DNA from: DASWHR01 sp036398095
GTDB lineage: Bacteria > Actinomycetota > AC-67
Direction: 5' to 3'
Length of the DNA stretch: 62,500 bases
Assembly: GCA_036398095.1 (NCBI GenBank)
Contig: DASWHR010000134.1
Location: 1 to 62,500 of the forward strand
Shown here: in pieces, positions 49,762 through 57,556 of the stretch
Numbering within the stretch: the stretch's first letter is position 1
How the letters are laid out: each line of letters begins with the position of its first letter
The notes under the pieces: generated by a model
Database searches by the model: none
What the model was told of the DNA's origin: nothing
What the model saw: only the letters and a program-made list of their open reading frames with translations
Program-made: the position numbers and the translations under genes

Positions 49762-50454
49762 CTACTTGCCGGCGGGTTTTTTGAAGTCGGCGCCGTAGAT
49801 CGGCACGCCGGTCGAGTCGAGGATCGACAAGCTCTCCAGATCGTCGATCTGCACCGAGGCGGTCGTGGCCCACGACGCGCGACCGGACTTGATCGTCAAG
49901 CCGGCGAGCGTGATCGCATCGCCGCTGACGGGCTCGAGCTGCACCTCGTACTGTCCGCTGCCTTCGCGGTCCTGCAGCACCAGGAACAGCCACGACGGCT
50001 TGCCGTCGTAGGCATAGACCTTGCCGACCACGGTGCCGTCGAGCGCGCGCAACTCGGCGGCGCGCAGCGTCTTACCGCCGAGCGCGTTGACCAACTTTGC
50101 GTACTGAGCGGCGAGCTGCCGGTCGTGTCCGCCGCCTGCGTAAACGGCCATCCCCGTTCCGGCCGACGCAACCCCGGCAAGCAGGGCGGCGACCAACGCC
50201 ATCTTCCACGAGAGGCGCCGTCGCGGCTTGGACACGCGCGCCATCACGCGAGCCTCGAATCCGATCGGCGGTTCGATCTGCGGCGCCAGCAGCAGCATCG
50301 AGTCGGCGGCAATCGACATCTCTTCGACTTCGGTGCGGCAACCCGAACAGGAGCCGATATGGGCAAGCGCGTGCGCGCGCTCCTCGCCGCCTGCGACGCC
50401 GAGCGCGAGCTCGGCAGCGAGCGCCTGCATGTCCACGCACGTGAAATGGCTCAC
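49762..50454 (-). CDS. Anti-sigma factor (RskA/zinc-finger type)
   Basis: 230 aa. N-terminal anti-sigma zinc finger with HIGSCSGC (HxxxCxxC; the upstream His/Cys in MSHFTC may add a ligand), a membrane helix near residues 84-103 (MALVAALLAGVASAGTGMAVY) and an extracytoplasmic RskA-like domain (LRALDGTVVGKVYAYDGKPSWLFLVLQDREGSGQYEVQLEP). It should hold the cognate ECF sigma inactive at the membrane. ATG overlaps the sigma stop (ATGA). Confidence 0.92.
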   Translation of the reverse strand: MSHFTCVDMQALAAELALGVAGGEERAHALAHIGSCSGCRTEVEEMSIAADSMLLLAPQIEPPIGFEARVMARVSKPRRRLSWKMALVAALLAGVASAGTGMAVYAGGGHDRQLAAQYAKLVNALGGKTLRAAELRALDGTVVGKVYAYDGKPSWLFLVLQDREGSGQYEVQLEPVSGDAITLAGLTIKSGRASWATTASVQIDDLESLSILDSTGVPIYGADFKKPAGK

Positions 50455-51035
50455 TCGATCTCCTGGTCCTTCAACAATGCCTCTTCCCGTTCCTTCGTCA
50501 TCGCGGCGCGCAACTTGATCATCGCCGTGCGAATCCTGGTCTTGGCCGTACCCAGCGGAATCCCGTCGGCTTCGCTGATCTCACGAGCGGTGCGACCGTA
50601 GAACGCGGCGAGCACGATCGAGCGGCGCTGTTCTTCGGGGAGCAGGACGATCGCTTCGCGGAGCCGGGCGGCGTCGTCGGCGCGGACGGCCGCGTCGGAC
50701 GGCTCGACCCCGGCGGCGGGAATCTGCATCGCCAGAATGGCGTCGGGCGCGGTCGGCTCGGCTCGCTGTGGGCGGACGGTGTCGATCGAGAGGTTCCGGC
50801 AGATCGACAGCAGCCACGCCGCCACCGGTCCGCGGCGAGGATCGTAGGCCTGGGCGTGGCGCCAGGCCCGCGCGAAGGTCTCTTGCGCGATGTCTTCGGC
50901 GAGGACGGCATCCCCGACGATGGACAGCGCAAGGCCGTAGACCCGCCGCTGGAAGCGCCGGATGAAGCCGGCGACGGCTTCGGGGTCGCCCGTGCCGAGG
51001 CCGGCCAGCAGACTTTCGTCCGAGACCGCCCACAT
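50451..51035 (-). CDS. ECF RNA polymerase sigma factor (SigK-like)
   Basis: 194 aa. Region 2 (FIRRFQRRVYGLALSIVGDAVLAEDIAQETFARAWRHAQAYDPRRGPVAAWLLSICRNLSID) and region 4 (LREAIVLLPEEQRRSIVLAAFYGRTAREISEADGIPLGTAKTRIRTAMIKLRAAM). Pairs with the RskA-type anti-sigma encoded downstream; such pairs (SigK/RskA in mycobacteria) respond to envelope or redox stress. Upstream CAATC and GTAGTC spaced 18 nt apart could be an autoregulated promoter, but this is weak. Confidence 0.92.
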   Translation of the reverse strand: MWAVSDESLLAGLGTGDPEAVAGFIRRFQRRVYGLALSIVGDAVLAEDIAQETFARAWRHAQAYDPRRGPVAAWLLSICRNLSIDTVRPQRAEPTAPDAILAMQIPAAGVEPSDAAVRADDAARLREAIVLLPEEQRRSIVLAAFYGRTAREISEADGIPLGTAKTRIRTAMIKLRAAMTKEREEALLKDQEIE

Positions 51036-51113
51036 ACTCTGACTACGCCGCGGGGTCGGGAAAAGATTGCTCGCGGCCGCGCCACCATGGTACGCGGTCG
51101 ATCAACCCCCGGC

Positions 51114-51872
51114 CTAGGGAGCTTCGTCGGGGGCGAGCTTGCGCAAGAGCATCGTGAGCGAGCCCACCTCGGCGCGGAGGAACTCAACCGAGGATCGCGT
51201 GGCGGCCAGCGCGGTCTCGGCGTGGACAAACCGCCCCGAGAGGTCTTCGACCTTGTCGCGCATCTCCTCGGGAATCGCGGCCGCAGCGAACCGGTGCACG
51301 AGCTCTTCGACGCGCTCTTCGAAGGTGGCGAGCTGATCGGCGATGGTCTGCCGCGCCGAGTCGATCCGGTCCGCGACCGACAGGTCGTAGGACTCGACCT
51401 TGCTCGCCACCAACTCGCGCATCTCGCGCAGCACCGTCGCGAGCCGCGACTCGAATTCGCTGACACGCTGGGCGTGATGGTCCAGCGACGATTCGGTTTC
51501 GGTCTTGAGCGACTCGACCATCGCGCCTTGCCGCGCCAGCTCGGCCGAGAGCGTCTCGAGCATCGGCTGCGTGCGTTTGGTGTGCTCGGCGACCGATGAT
51601 TCGACGCGTTCCATCGCAGCCGACATTCGCGCGGTCATCGTCTCTTGCGCGACCAGCCGCTCGCCGAGCAACTTGACCTTCGCGGCGAGCGCGCCGACGG
51701 TGCGCGCTTCGGCTTTGGTCTGCGCGGGCGTCGGCTCCGCTATGGGCTCGGGTGCAGCGTCGTCGCGGGGAAGCTCGGGCGGGACGCCGGCACCGGAATC
51801 GGCATTGGGATCGGCATTGGGATCCTGGCCGCCTGACACCTGGAACGCGGGAACGAAATCCTGCTGGCTCAC
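51114..51872 (-). CDS. Coiled-coil protein, hypothetical
   Basis: 252 aa. After a disordered acidic/Pro-rich N-terminus (about 55 residues) the protein is an almost continuous helical coiled coil (KVKLLGERLVAQETMTARMSAAMERV ... SEFESRLATVLREMRELVASKVESYD ... FLRAEVGSLTMLLRKLAPDE). No signal or membrane helix. Role unknown; similar proteins link cytoskeletal or division components. GTG start at 51872; a much longer frame upstream shadows the opposite strand. No Shine-Dalgarno stands out. Confidence 0.72.
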   Translation of the reverse strand: MSQQDFVPAFQVSGGQDPNADPNADSGAGVPPELPRDDAAPEPIAEPTPAQTKAEARTVGALAAKVKLLGERLVAQETMTARMSAAMERVESSVAEHTKRTQPMLETLSAELARQGAMVESLKTETESSLDHHAQRVSEFESRLATVLREMRELVASKVESYDLSVADRIDSARQTIADQLATFEERVEELVHRFAAAAIPEEMRDKVEDLSGRFVHAETALAATRSSVEFLRAEVGSLTMLLRKLAPDEAP

Positions 51873-52038
51873 GCGTTGGAGCCTACCGCAGGCCGCGGCG
51901 AAAACCGGCGAAGCACGCGACGCGCCGACCGAATCCCGGCGATCAAACGGGCATGGCGGCAGGATCGGGCCGCACCGCCGTCGAAGGGAGCGGGAAAGAC
52001 CGGATCCGCCGATCACACCGACCCACCGGGAGGCTGCC

Positions 52039-53061
52039 TTGCGTTTGCTTCGACTCATCACCGCCGCCGCGATCCTCGCCACCATGATCGTCCCGCTGCC
52101 GGGCCGCGCCGACCCCACCGTGACTCGCACCGCCGTCGAGATTCCCGTCGTCAACCCGACGACGCTTGAGGCGTTGACCGTGCGCGGGGGCCTCTTTCAG
52201 CGCAGCGACACCGCGACGTGCGGAAACAGCGTCATGATCCTTGTCCACGGCTTGTCCTACGGCGAGTTCGCCTGGGACCTCCCCGGCCACGGCCAGACTT
52301 ATTCGGTCGCGCGGTCGCTGGCCGCAGCCGGCTACCCGACCCTGGCGGTCGACCTTCCCGGATACGAGTCCGCGCAGCCGGATACGCAGGAGAAGCCGAA
52401 CGGCTACACGCTCACCGTCGAGGCCTACGCGCACATCGTCGGTCAGATCGAGACGGCACTTCGCTACGGCAACTACGGCGGGCCGGCGTTCTCCAGCGTG
52501 GGGCTGATGGGCCACTCCGCCGGAACCGAGATCACCGAGCTTGCCGCCGGGCTCGGCTTCGCTCGTCCCGACGTCTACATCCCCACCGGCTACCACCACG
52601 TTCCGTCGCAACGGATCGTGACCGACTTCTTTACCGGCGACTTCGCCCGAGCCGCGCAGAGCGACTACGAATATTTTGGCGGAACCGAGCAAGGACGCAC
52701 CGAATACATGTACGCGCCGCTGCCGAGCGACAACGTCGACCCGGCGGTCGTGGCGGCCGACAACGCGCTGGCCAACCTGACGCCGTCCGGCGAGGTCTAC
52801 TCGATCGGGCCGCAGCCGTCGAAGGCGGTCATGGGCTTGATCGATGCTCCCGTCCTGTTCGTGATCGGCGACTCGGATCTGCTGTTCCCGCTGGAGTTCG
52901 TCGACGCCGAGCTGAACCTGTTCGCGTCGGCTCCGTCGGTGACCGCCCTCGTCGTCGAAGACGCCGGGCACTCGTTCATGCTCCACCGGAACGCGCCCGC
53001 GACCAACGCCGCGGTCGCGGATTGGCTGTCCGATCAATCCGACGTACTCCCCGCTTGCTAG
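52039..53061 (+). CDS. Secreted alpha/beta hydrolase
   Basis: 340 aa, TTG start with the strong Shine-Dalgarno GGGAGG six nt upstream. Sec signal peptide (LRLLRLITAAAILATMIVPLPGRA). Hydrolase motifs: oxyanion ILVHGLSYGEFAWD, nucleophile Ser in GLMGHSAGTE, likely acid in VIGDSDLLFP and His in VEDAGHSFMLHR. Extracellular ester hydrolase; substrate unknown. Two cysteines (ATCGN and the final PAC) may pair. A strong terminator follows the stop. Confidence 0.88.
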   Translation: MRLLRLITAAAILATMIVPLPGRADPTVTRTAVEIPVVNPTTLEALTVRGGLFQRSDTATCGNSVMILVHGLSYGEFAWDLPGHGQTYSVARSLAAAGYPTLAVDLPGYESAQPDTQEKPNGYTLTVEAYAHIVGQIETALRYGNYGGPAFSSVGLMGHSAGTEITELAAGLGFARPDVYIPTGYHHVPSQRIVTDFFTGDFARAAQSDYEYFGGTEQGRTEYMYAPLPSDNVDPAVVAADNALANLTPSGEVYSIGPQPSKAVMGLIDAPVLFVIGDSDLLFPLEFVDAELNLFASAPSVTALVVEDAGHSFMLHRNAPATNAAVADWLSDQSDVLPAC

Positions 53062-53079
53062 AAGAGCGGGAAGATCCCA

Positions 53080-53108
53080 GCGTGCGGCCCCAATCTCGGG
53101 CCGCACGC
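53080..53108 (+). terminator. Terminator after secreted hydrolase
   Basis: Perfect 11-bp stem (GCGTGCGGCCC / GGGCCGCACGC) with a 7-nt loop, 18 nt after the stop, followed by TTGATTT, a weak U-tract. Confidence 0.8.
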
Positions 53109-53185
53109 TTGATTTCGGACTCTGTTTACCGGGTGTTCACTCATCGGAAATTCATTCGCAATGTGTGTGCTTTAGCCTGAGGATC

Positions 53186-53233
53186 ATGAAAAGCCCCATC
53201 GACGGCGCGCGAATCGCTCGTCGAAGTCCGTAA
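53186..53233 (+). CDS. Possible 15-residue leader peptide
   Basis: ATG to TAA encoding MKSPIDGARIARRSP. Its stop lies inside the strong Shine-Dalgarno (TAAGGAGG) of the next small gene, an arrangement used for translational coupling. GAGG 3 nt before the ATG is too close to be convincing. It may be chance; there is no run of a regulatory amino acid. Confidence 0.3.
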   Translation: MKSPIDGARIARRSP

Positions 53234-53243
53234 GGAGGACCCC

Positions 53244-53423
53244 GTGGATCGCCCCTTCCCCGCAGACGACGCGCGCACCAGGCAACTGCTGGACCGAGAC
53301 TTCCTCTACGAGCATCCCGAATCGTTCCGCGCCGGCGTGCTCGCCGCGATCGAAATCCTGGCAGAGCAGGGCAGCGTCTCCGAGCACGACGCCGTCGCCG
53401 CCGCTCGCCGGGCCCGCGCTTAG
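53244..53423 (+). CDS. Small hypothetical protein, 59 aa
   Basis: GTG start with an excellent Shine-Dalgarno (AAGGAGG) seven nt upstream and a strong hairpin straight after the stop, so it looks like a complete monocistronic unit. Sequence starts VDRPFPADDARTRQLLDRDF and ends AAARRARA: charged, helical, soluble, no Cys, no membrane segment. Not recognised. The AT-rich leader 53109-53185 probably holds its promoter, but no single pair of boxes is convincing. Confidence 0.65.
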   Translation: MDRPFPADDARTRQLLDRDFLYEHPESFRAGVLAAIEILAEQGSVSEHDAVAAARRARA

Positions 53424-53431
53424 CGGGCCGC

Positions 53432-53472
53432 GACACCCCCCGGAGCGTCCTCCCGGTCCTTCGGGGGGTGTC
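53432..53472 (+). terminator. Terminator after the 59-aa gene
   Basis: Perfect 11-bp stem (GACACCCCCCG / CGGGGGGTGTC) with a 19-nt loop, beginning 8 nt after the stop; a short T-containing stretch (CGTATTTC) follows. Confidence 0.75.
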
Positions 53473-53727
53473 CGTATTTCCCGAAATGCCCGGTGACCCA
53501 CATTTTTTCACCAACGATGGCTTGGAGATGAAACCGCAGGTCAAACGCCTGGTTCGCCGACCGAACCAAGCGCCCGACATTCCCGATTCGAAATTTTATC
53601 TACCGCTATGTGACAGATTCGAAGTAGTCTCGTTTCGACTCTATGACGGGGATATGAGGGACCCCGCCGCACGACCTGTCAGGGGGAGCCGGGTTGAGGG
53701 ACCCGGACGGACGAGGGGAGGTCTGTC
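53473..53727 (+). other. Non-coding gap upstream of ECF sigma gene
   Basis: About 255 nt with an AT-richer core (53585-53645). No convincing gene: the open frame at 53468 uses atypical codons and no start signal. It probably holds the promoter of the sigma gene, perhaps autoregulated, but no known ECF promoter motif is clear. The end carries the Shine-Dalgarno GGGGAGG for the ATG at 53728. Confidence 0.5.
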
Positions 53728-54849
53728 ATGGCTCAAGACCTCGCGACGGAATTCGTCGCAGATCTGTATCGCCGCGAACGCTCCGGGATCGCGCGCTCGG
53801 TCGCGCGCATCGCCGGTGAATCGCATGCGGAAGACCTGGTTCACGACGCGTTCGTGGCCTACTTGACCAAGGCTCCATGGGCCGACAAGCCGGGGGCGTG
53901 GGTTTCGACGGTGGCGCGCAATCGGGCGCTCAACACGCTTCGCCGTCCGAAGCTGGTTCCGCTTTCCGGTGAGGAGCCCACCGCCGACCACGAGACGCCC
54001 GACTCAGAACGCGAAGCCGTTCGCCGCGTCATCGAAACCGCCTTGTCGGCGATTCATCCTCGTTCGCTGACCGCGCTTCGGATGAAGTTCTTCGAAGGCG
54101 CCGACTATCCGGCGATCGCCGATGCGCTCGGCGTCCGCGTGTCGCAGGCGCACGTGATCGTGCACCGCTCGCTGCGCAGGCTCGGCCGCGAGCTGATCCG
54201 TCAGATGGCCGATGCGCACGGCGCCCGCGAATGCGCACCGGCGCTCACCAAGCTCGCCGGACTCACCACCGACGCCGAAAGCCGCCATGCGGTCGGCGCC
54301 GACGACGGACACGACGAAGGCCCGTGTCCGCTGTGCGCCCCGGCATGGGACGAAATCCAAGCGCTTCGCATCGGCGGCTGGATCGCGCCGCTGATCGTGT
54401 TCAAGGACCAGTTGAAATCGATCGCAGGAAAGATTGCCGGCCGCATCACCGTCCAAGGCTCCCTCGCCTCGGAATCGGTGTCGCGGGCCACGACCGCCTT
54501 CGTCGCGATGGGAGTCGCGGCCGCTTCATTGGCTCCCGCTGCTGCGACGATCCCCTCGGAGTCGCAGCGGCCTTCGGCGCGGATCGAGGCCCCGTCGGCC
54601 GGCACCATCGTCACCGACGCGCCGCCCGGCTCCTCGACGGCGAGCGAGTCGGCCTCCGGGCCCGCCGCGAAGCCGCGCCGGGCGACCGAGTCGTCGGCCG
54701 AAACCACGTCGGTCGGTTCCGCCGGCCGCGTGACCCCGCCGAAGGACGACGAGCCCGGTCACGTCGGCAACGACGACGCCGGAATGCTCGTCTGCCTGGA
54801 CGTCACACAACCATGCACGCCGCCGCCGCCGGGCAGGAGGGACTCCTGA
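53728..54849 (+). CDS. ECF sigma factor with C-terminal zinc-binding/membrane extension
   Basis: 373 aa, about twice the normal ECF length. Residues 1-155 are sigma regions 2 and 4 (AGESHAEDLVHDAFVAYLTKAPWADKPGAWVSTVARNRALNTLRR; LTALRMKFFEGADYPAIADALGVRVSQAHVIVHRSLRRLGREL). Then comes a His/Cys-rich stretch (RECAPAL, HAVGADDGHDEGPCPLC) like an anti-sigma zinc finger, a hydrophobic segment near residues 256-276 (TTAFVAMGVAAASLAPAAAT) and a 95-residue Ser/Pro/Thr-rich tail ending with two Cys. It may be a sigma factor carrying its own membrane-bound inhibitory part. The next gene starts 2 nt later. Confidence 0.82.
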   Translation: MAQDLATEFVADLYRRERSGIARSVARIAGESHAEDLVHDAFVAYLTKAPWADKPGAWVSTVARNRALNTLRRPKLVPLSGEEPTADHETPDSEREAVRRVIETALSAIHPRSLTALRMKFFEGADYPAIADALGVRVSQAHVIVHRSLRRLGRELIRQMADAHGARECAPALTKLAGLTTDAESRHAVGADDGHDEGPCPLCAPAWDEIQALRIGGWIAPLIVFKDQLKSIAGKIAGRITVQGSLASESVSRATTAFVAMGVAAASLAPAAATIPSESQRPSARIEAPSAGTIVTDAPPGSSTASESASGPAAKPRRATESSAETTSVGSAGRVTPPKDDEPGHVGNDDAGMLVCLDVTQPCTPPPPGRRDS

Positions 54850-54851
54850 TC

Positions 54852-56621
54852 ATGAGACGCCTCATCGTTGCTCTCACCGTCGCTGGGCTCTCGCTGGTCG
54901 TTCCCGCCGCCGGCCGTGCCGACAACTCGACCTGCCGAGTCCTGACCGACGCCACCGGCGATGTCGCCGGGCCGCTGGGGACGGCGCGCCCCACGCGGGA
55001 TGCCGGCAAAGCGGTGGACCTGACGGCGATCGCGATGCGCGGCGCGGCATCGGGCGTCACCGTCGCGACCAGCCTCGCCGACCTGTCGGCGCCCCCGACG
55101 ATCGGGACCGGCGGAGCCGTCTACACAACGTTCTGGAACGTGGGCGCCCACCGGTACTTCGCGCAGGCGCTTCGAGTCGGAACCGAATGGTCCTTCACCG
55201 CCGGCCGCGCCGCCGGGCTCGACGATCCCGTCCCGCAGCAGGGCACGCCCGTGTCGGGTCGCGTCTCGGGCAGCACGATCGGCATTCAGGTTCCGTCGCT
55301 GCTGGCCGGGTCGCCTCGGACCGGTTCGCTGCTGCAGCAGATCCGAACTCGCTCTCAAGAGACGCTCTGGCAGACGCCGGATTCGCTCGCCGGACAGACC
55401 TCGATCCAGCCGGTCGCCGCGATGGCCGACGCGGCCGGCGGCGCCGACGGCGGACGCTTCCTGCTGGGCGGCGGATGCCTGCCGGGCATCTCGGCCGCCG
55501 GCGAGCGCTGCCTGATCGCGGCGGACCTGCCGGCAGACGCCGGGACCGGCGCGGTTCCCAACGCCTTCAAGGGCACCGAGGTCGAGCGCGACACGCGCAA
55601 CGCGCCGGTGGGAACGATCGACCCGGCGACCGAGATTCTGGCGCTGCAAGTCGGCTCGAACGCCTCGACGCTGATCGTCGAGATCGCCGTCGCGCGGCTC
55701 AACGGGGCGATCCCGGCCGGCGCCGACGCGCAGCGGTGGGAGGTTTCCTGGAACGACGGCCGCACCGTGACGGCGTTCGCCGAGCGACGCGCGAGCGGCG
55801 CGACGTTCGGCTACTCGATCGGTGCGCTGGAAGTCGCCGCGACCGGCTCGCTCGATCGGGTGTCGGGCATCGTGCGGATCTTGCTTCCTCGCTACGAGAT
55901 CGGCGCGGCCGACCAGACGCGGCTGAACTCGATCGTGGCACGCTCGATGCTCGTGACCGGCGCGATCCGCGATCTGCGGGATACCGCGCCCAACAAGCAA
56001 GCATGGTCGGTGCAGTACGTCGCCGGCGCGTCCTGCGCCGATCAGGCGCGCGCCGCCTGCCCGGTCGCCCTGGACATCGACGGCGACGCCGGCCCGGTCG
56101 TGGACCACGACGGCCGGACTGTTCCGGCGTATCAGCCGGCGTCGGATCTGCTCGCGGTCGGAGCCGCCGCACCCGACGGATCGCTCGTGCTGTCGGTGCG
56201 CGTCGCCGATGCCGGCGCTCCCCCGCCGGACGGCTTCACCATGCAGGGATGGACGGTTTCGTGGACGTGGCGCGGGATCCGCTACATCGCGCAGGCGGAG
56301 CGCGCCACCGAGCGCGTCGTGTTCCGCACGAAGGCGCTCGGTCCTGCCGACCGATACGGCGTTCCGACCGGACCCGAGTTCATCGGCACCGACGAGGCGT
56401 CGGGCTCGATCGACGCGCAATCGGGCGTGATCCGGATCGTGATCCCGCGCGAATACGCGGGATCGCCCTACGACGGCGCATCGCTGACCGACATGGGAGC
56501 GCAAGCCTGGGTCCTGTCCGACGGCAAGGTCGCCGACGGCGCCTACGGTCCCGCCAAGCACGTGAAGGTCGACGACACGCCGGTCGCGCCCTACCGGATG
56601 GGACTCGGCTGCGGCGCCTAG
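54852..56621 (+). CDS. Secreted protein with three similar beta-rich repeats
   Basis: 589 aa. Sec signal peptide MRRLIVALTVAGLSLVVPAAGRA, then three repeats of roughly 170-190 residues. Corresponding elements: the W-containing strand (TTFWNVGAHRYFAQA / WEVSWNDGRTVTAFAE / WTVSWTWRGIRYIAQAE) and the closing strand (GRVSGSTIGIQVP / DRVSGIVRILLPR / DAQSGVIRIVIPR). Cysteines are few (four to five). No known family recognised. The ATG is 2 nt after the extended ECF sigma gene, so they form an operon: the sigma may control or sense this protein. A terminator hairpin follows. Confidence 0.78.
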   Translation: MRRLIVALTVAGLSLVVPAAGRADNSTCRVLTDATGDVAGPLGTARPTRDAGKAVDLTAIAMRGAASGVTVATSLADLSAPPTIGTGGAVYTTFWNVGAHRYFAQALRVGTEWSFTAGRAAGLDDPVPQQGTPVSGRVSGSTIGIQVPSLLAGSPRTGSLLQQIRTRSQETLWQTPDSLAGQTSIQPVAAMADAAGGADGGRFLLGGGCLPGISAAGERCLIAADLPADAGTGAVPNAFKGTEVERDTRNAPVGTIDPATEILALQVGSNASTLIVEIAVARLNGAIPAGADAQRWEVSWNDGRTVTAFAERRASGATFGYSIGALEVAATGSLDRVSGIVRILLPRYEIGAADQTRLNSIVARSMLVTGAIRDLRDTAPNKQAWSVQYVAGASCADQARAACPVALDIDGDAGPVVDHDGRTVPAYQPASDLLAVGAAAPDGSLVLSVRVADAGAPPPDGFTMQGWTVSWTWRGIRYIAQAERATERVVFRTKALGPADRYGVPTGPEFIGTDEASGSIDAQSGVIRIVIPREYAGSPYDGASLTDMGAQAWVLSDGKVADGAYGPAKHVKVDDTPVAPYRMGLGCGA

Positions 56622-56639
56622 TCTTGTGGGCCTGCGAGC

Positions 56640-56678
56640 GACGAGACCGCGGCCGGATCAGCCGGTCGCGGTCTTGTC
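56640..56678. terminator. Bidirectional terminator between repeat protein and ku
   Basis: A 17-bp stem (two G-U pairs) with a 5-nt loop, followed by TTT on the plus strand. It overlaps the last codons of ku, so it ends plus-strand transcription and may also serve the convergent ku transcript. Confidence 0.75.
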
Positions 56679-57446
56679 TTTCTGGGCGGCTTCGACGGAG
56701 GCGCGCAGCGCTTCCATCAGGTCCACGACCGGCGCGGCCTCGCCCTCGTCGGGGGAGACGGCGATCTCTTTGCCTTCGATCTTCTGCGCGACGAGTGCCT
56801 CAAGCTTCTCCCGATAGGAGTCGCGGAACTCGTCGGGCTTGAACACATCGGTCATCGAGTCGATCAGCATGCGCGCCATCTGGACTTCTTGATCGCGGAC
56901 GTCGGGCTCTTCCTTTAGCTCTTCGAAGTCGGGTTCGCGGATCTCGTCGGGCCAGAACATCGTCTCTAGAACGAACACGTCGTCTTTGACGCGCATCGTG
57001 GCCAGATGCTCCTTGTCGCGCCACTGGACCTTGACCAGCGCGACGAGGCCCTCTTCGCCGAGCGCCCTGCGAAGAAGCGCGTACGCTTTCGCGCCGGTCG
57101 CGCCGTCGGGTGACAGGTAGTAGGAGGACTTGAACAGGATCGGGTCGATTTCTTCCTGCCGGACGAATTTGAGCACTTCGATCGCGCGGCTTCCCGACAG
57201 GCCGCGGTCCAGATCGTCGTCGCTGAGGACGACGTAGTGATCTTTCTCGTATTCGTAGCCCTTGACGATTTGATCGGTCGGAACCTCTTCGCCGTCCACC
57301 GAGCAGACCCGCTTGTACTTGATGCGACCCTGATCCGACTCGTGGAGCTGGTTGAACTTCAGCGACTTCTCTTCGATGGCCGTGAAGACCCGAATCGGGA
57401 TCGTCACCAACCCGAACGAGATCGCGCCCTTCCAGATCGTCCTCAC
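56658..57446 (-). CDS. ku: Ku DNA end-binding protein
   Basis: 262 aa, typical bacterial Ku. MRTIWKGAISFGLVTIPIRVFTAIEEKSLKFNQLHESDQGRIKYKRVCSVDGEEV, then VVLSDDDLDRGLSGSRAIEVLKFV, ATMRVKDDVFVLETMFWPDEIRE and a short C-terminal tail rather than a long Lys-rich extension. Homodimeric ring that binds broken DNA ends and recruits LigD for non-homologous end joining. No ligD in the window. GTG start. Divergent from the sortase gene across a 110-nt gap. Confidence 0.96.
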   Translation of the reverse strand: MRTIWKGAISFGLVTIPIRVFTAIEEKSLKFNQLHESDQGRIKYKRVCSVDGEEVPTDQIVKGYEYEKDHYVVLSDDDLDRGLSGSRAIEVLKFVRQEEIDPILFKSSYYLSPDGATGAKAYALLRRALGEEGLVALVKVQWRDKEHLATMRVKDDVFVLETMFWPDEIREPDFEELKEEPDVRDQEVQMARMLIDSMTDVFKPDEFRDSYREKLEALVAQKIEGKEIAVSPDEGEAAPVVDLMEALRASVEAAQKDKTATG

Positions 57447-57556
57447 GGCGTCCTCACCTCACAATTGAAGAGTTCCCGTTGTCGTCATGCTAGCCCGGCC
57501 GGCCGACACGGGCCACGGCACCGGCCATTGACACTCCCAATGCTACCCTCCCCCGC

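Noticed and set aside
51505..52038. N-terminal extension of the secreted hydrolase
   Set aside because: Antisense to the coiled-coil gene; the TTG at 52039 has a Shine-Dalgarno and starts a signal peptide.
57528..57549. TTGACA-TACCCT promoter for the sortase gene
   Set aside because: The TTGACA is only 10 nt from the hexamer, too short for a -35/-10 pair; only the -10-like box is kept.
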